Assembly: GCF_031393925.1 (NCBI RefSeq)
Contig: NZ_JANMWL010000023.1
Coordinates: 1-11,262 of the forward strand
DNA length: 11,262 nt
Reading direction: 5' to 3'
DNA from: Methylibium sp031393925
GTDB taxonomy: Bacteria > Pseudomonadota > Gammaproteobacteria > Burkholderiales > Burkholderiaceae_C
This document shows, one piece after another, positions 9,912 through 11,262 of this stretch (the first letter of the stretch is position 1; each line of letters begins with the position of its first letter). The notes under the pieces are model-generated. The model made no database searches. It saw nothing but the letters and a program-made list of their open reading frames with translations, and was not told the origin of the DNA. The position numbers were made by a program, and so were the translations under genes.

Positions 9912-9948
9912 ACCCCCGAGCGCTTAACCCGGCGCGCCGGGGGTTTTT
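9912..9948 (+). terminator. Intrinsic terminator/attenuator between dnaK and dnaJ
   Basis: CCCCCG-A-GCGC (9913-9923, one bulged A) pairs with GCGCCGGGGG (9934-9943) around a 10-base loop, and five T residues follow at 9944-9948. An outer A-T pair extends the stem. An alternative smaller stem uses the self-complementary CCCGGCGCGCCGGG inside it. Only 23 bases remain before the dnaJ ATG, too few for a separate promoter, so the terminator is probably partial and dnaJ is expressed by read-through. Confidence 0.8.
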
Positions 9949-9971
9949 GCATCGAGAAGAAGGCAAGCCTC

Positions 9972-11111
9972 ATGGCCAAGCGTGACTACTACGAGATCCT
10001 CGGCGTTGCCAAGAACGCTGGCGAGGACGACATCAAGAAGGCCTACCGCAAGCTGGCCATGAAGCACCACCCCGACCGCAACCAGGGCGCGGGTGCCAAG
10101 AAGTCGGAGGAGCACTTCAAGGAGGGCAAGGAGGCCTACGAGATGCTGTCCGACGCGCACAAGCGCGCCGCCTACGATCAATACGGCCATGCCGGCGTCG
10201 ACCCGAACATGGCCGGGCGCGGCGGCCCCGGCGGCGAGGCCTACGGCGGCTTTGCCGAGGCCTTCGGCGACATCTTCGGCGACATCTTCAGCCAGGGCGG
10301 CGCCCGCCGCGGCGGCGGCTCGCAGGTTTATCGCGGTGGCGACCTGAGCTACGCGATGGAGATCAGCCTCGAGGAGGCGGCGCGCGGCAAGGACACGCAG
10401 ATCCGCATTCCGAGCTGGGACGAGTGCGCACCCTGCGGCAGCAGCGGCGCCAAGCCCGGCACCAGCTCCAAGGCCTGCCCGAGCTGTAACGGCGCTGGCC
10501 AAGTCCATCTGCGCCAGGGTTTCTTCAGCATCCAGCAGACCTGCCCGCATTGCCACGGCAGCGGCAAGATCATTCCCGAGCCCTGCGTCACCTGCAGCGG
10601 CGCCGGACGCATCAAGACCAACAAGACGCTCGAGGTGCGCATACCGCCGGGCATCAACGAAGGCATGCGCATCCGCTCGGCCGGCAACGGTGAGCCCGGC
10701 ACCAACGGCGGCCCGGCCGGTGACCTGTACATCGAGATCCGCGTCAGGGCGCACGACATCTTCGAGCGCGACGGCGACGACTTGCACTGCACCATCCCCG
10801 TGGGCGTCGCCAGCGCCTCGCTCGGCGGCTCGATCGAGGTGCCCACCCTGGGCGGCAAGGCCGAGATCGAACTGCCCGAAGGCACCCAGCACGGCAAGAC
10901 CTTTCGCCTGCGCGGCAAGGGCATCAAGGGCGTGCGCTCCAGCTACCCCGGCGACCTGTACTGCCATGTCGCGGTGGAAACGCCGATCAAGCTCACCGAA
11001 CACCAGCGCAAGCTGCTCAAGGAGCTTGACGAGAGCTTCAAGAAGGGCGGCGACCGGCATTCGCCCAACGCGAAGAGTTGGACCGACCGGGTGAAGGACT
11101 TGTTCAAGTAG
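9972..11111 (+). CDS. dnaJ: Co-chaperone DnaJ (Hsp40)
   Basis: Type I J-protein that delivers unfolded substrates to DnaK and stimulates its ATPase; cytosolic. The product is 379 residues, the normal length. The J-domain is at about 4-70, with the essential HPD at 33-35. The Gly/Phe-rich region at about 75-125 contains FGDIFGDIF. The zinc-binding domain has all eight cysteines in four CxxC pairs: 152/155, 169/172, 191/194 and 205/208. The first pair reads CAPCGSSG rather than the common CxxCxGxG. Two C-terminal beta domains follow, with LEVRIPPGINEGMRIR and VGVASASLGGSIEVPTL. AAGAAGG lies eight bases before the ATG. The gene follows dnaK by 99 bases with a terminator in the gap, so its level is probably set by read-through from the grpE-dnaK transcript. 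Confidence 0.98.
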   Translation: MAKRDYYEILGVAKNAGEDDIKKAYRKLAMKHHPDRNQGAGAKKSEEHFKEGKEAYEMLSDAHKRAAYDQYGHAGVDPNMAGRGGPGGEAYGGFAEAFGDIFGDIFSQGGARRGGGSQVYRGGDLSYAMEISLEEAARGKDTQIRIPSWDECAPCGSSGAKPGTSSKACPSCNGAGQVHLRQGFFSIQQTCPHCHGSGKIIPEPCVTCSGAGRIKTNKTLEVRIPPGINEGMRIRSAGNGEPGTNGGPAGDLYIEIRVRAHDIFERDGDDLHCTIPVGVASASLGGSIEVPTLGGKAEIELPEGTQHGKTFRLRGKGIKGVRSSYPGDLYCHVAVETPIKLTEHQRKLLKELDESFKKGGDRHSPNAKSWTDRVKDLFK

Positions 11112-11138
11112 CGAGTCCGCAACCTCCGGGCGAGCACG

Positions 11139-11261
11139 TCAGGCAAACAACTCGCGCTGCGCCGCATCAAAGCGCGGCGGCCTAAAACGGCTCGTGTCCA
11201 GCACCACCCGCTCACCCGTCAGAGCGTGCCGCGCCGCCTTGCGAACGCGCTGGCGGATCAA
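11139..11261 (-). CDS. C-terminal fragment of an unidentified protein
   Basis: An open frame enters from the right edge and ends at a TGA at 11139-11141, giving the last 40 residues of a protein. They include IRQRVRKAARHALTGERVVL and end RPPRFDAAQRELFA. Strong G/C at third positions and the basic then mixed composition look like real coding sequence, and it converges on dnaJ with a 27-base gap, which leaves room for nothing else. I do not recognise the family from this fragment. Confidence 0.5.
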   Translation of the reverse strand: MIRQRVRKAARHALTGERVVLDTSRFRPPRFDAAQRELFA

Positions 11262-11262
11262 C

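Noticed and set aside
9924..11060. Open frame of 378 codons antisense to dnaJ
   Set aside because: Same GC-driven shadow; Ala/Leu/Val-rich without motifs, over a clear dnaJ.

Overview
The window looks like an ordinary chromosomal housekeeping region of a high-GC betaproteobacterium, most likely of the order Burkholderiales (Rubrivivax/Leptothrix/Methylibium-like). This rests on the strong G/C bias at third codon positions, a long Lys/Ala/Pro-rich N-terminal tail on the primary sigma factor, and the gene order hemH - hslR - grpE - dnaK - dnaJ. I infer the taxon from recognised protein sequences and synteny, not from a database search. No mobile element, CRISPR array, tRNA or rRNA was seen.

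Layout. The left part (1-2361) holds rpoD, the primary sigma-70 factor, closed by a strong intrinsic terminator. It is followed by a class III nucleotide cyclase fused to an FHA domain (2433-3368). A HAD-family phosphatase lies on the opposite strand, tail to tail with the cyclase, and diverges from hemH (ferrochelatase, 4256-5347). hemH and the next minus-strand gene meet at a single CTAG that supplies both stop codons. That minus-strand gene encodes a small exported protein with two cysteines and a possible MliC-like core. Upstream of it on the same strand lies a second small protein with a coiled-coil-like C-terminal part. Its signal peptide can be read only in a different frame from the rest of the protein, apparently because of a 5-bp tandem duplication.

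The right part (6755-11111) is the heat-shock block: hslR (Hsp15, ribosome-associated S4 protein), grpE, dnaK and dnaJ, all on the plus strand. A near-consensus sigma-32 promoter precedes grpE, and a weaker sigma-32-like site lies before dnaK. A good intrinsic terminator between dnaK and dnaJ probably reduces DnaJ relative to DnaK. A 19-bp perfect dyad lies in the divergent promoter region ahead of hslR. The window ends in the C-terminal end of an unidentified minus-strand gene.

How the genes fit together. DnaK, DnaJ and GrpE form one chaperone cycle (ATPase, J-protein co-chaperone, nucleotide exchange factor). Hsp15 acts on stalled 50S subunits under heat stress, and RpoD competes with the heat-shock sigma factor for core polymerase. 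Ferrochelatase is a metabolic neighbour. I found no evidence for a new multi-gene system. The observations most worth a second look are the frame-disrupted exported protein, the cyclase-FHA fusion, the dyad before hslR and the internal dnaK/dnaJ terminator.
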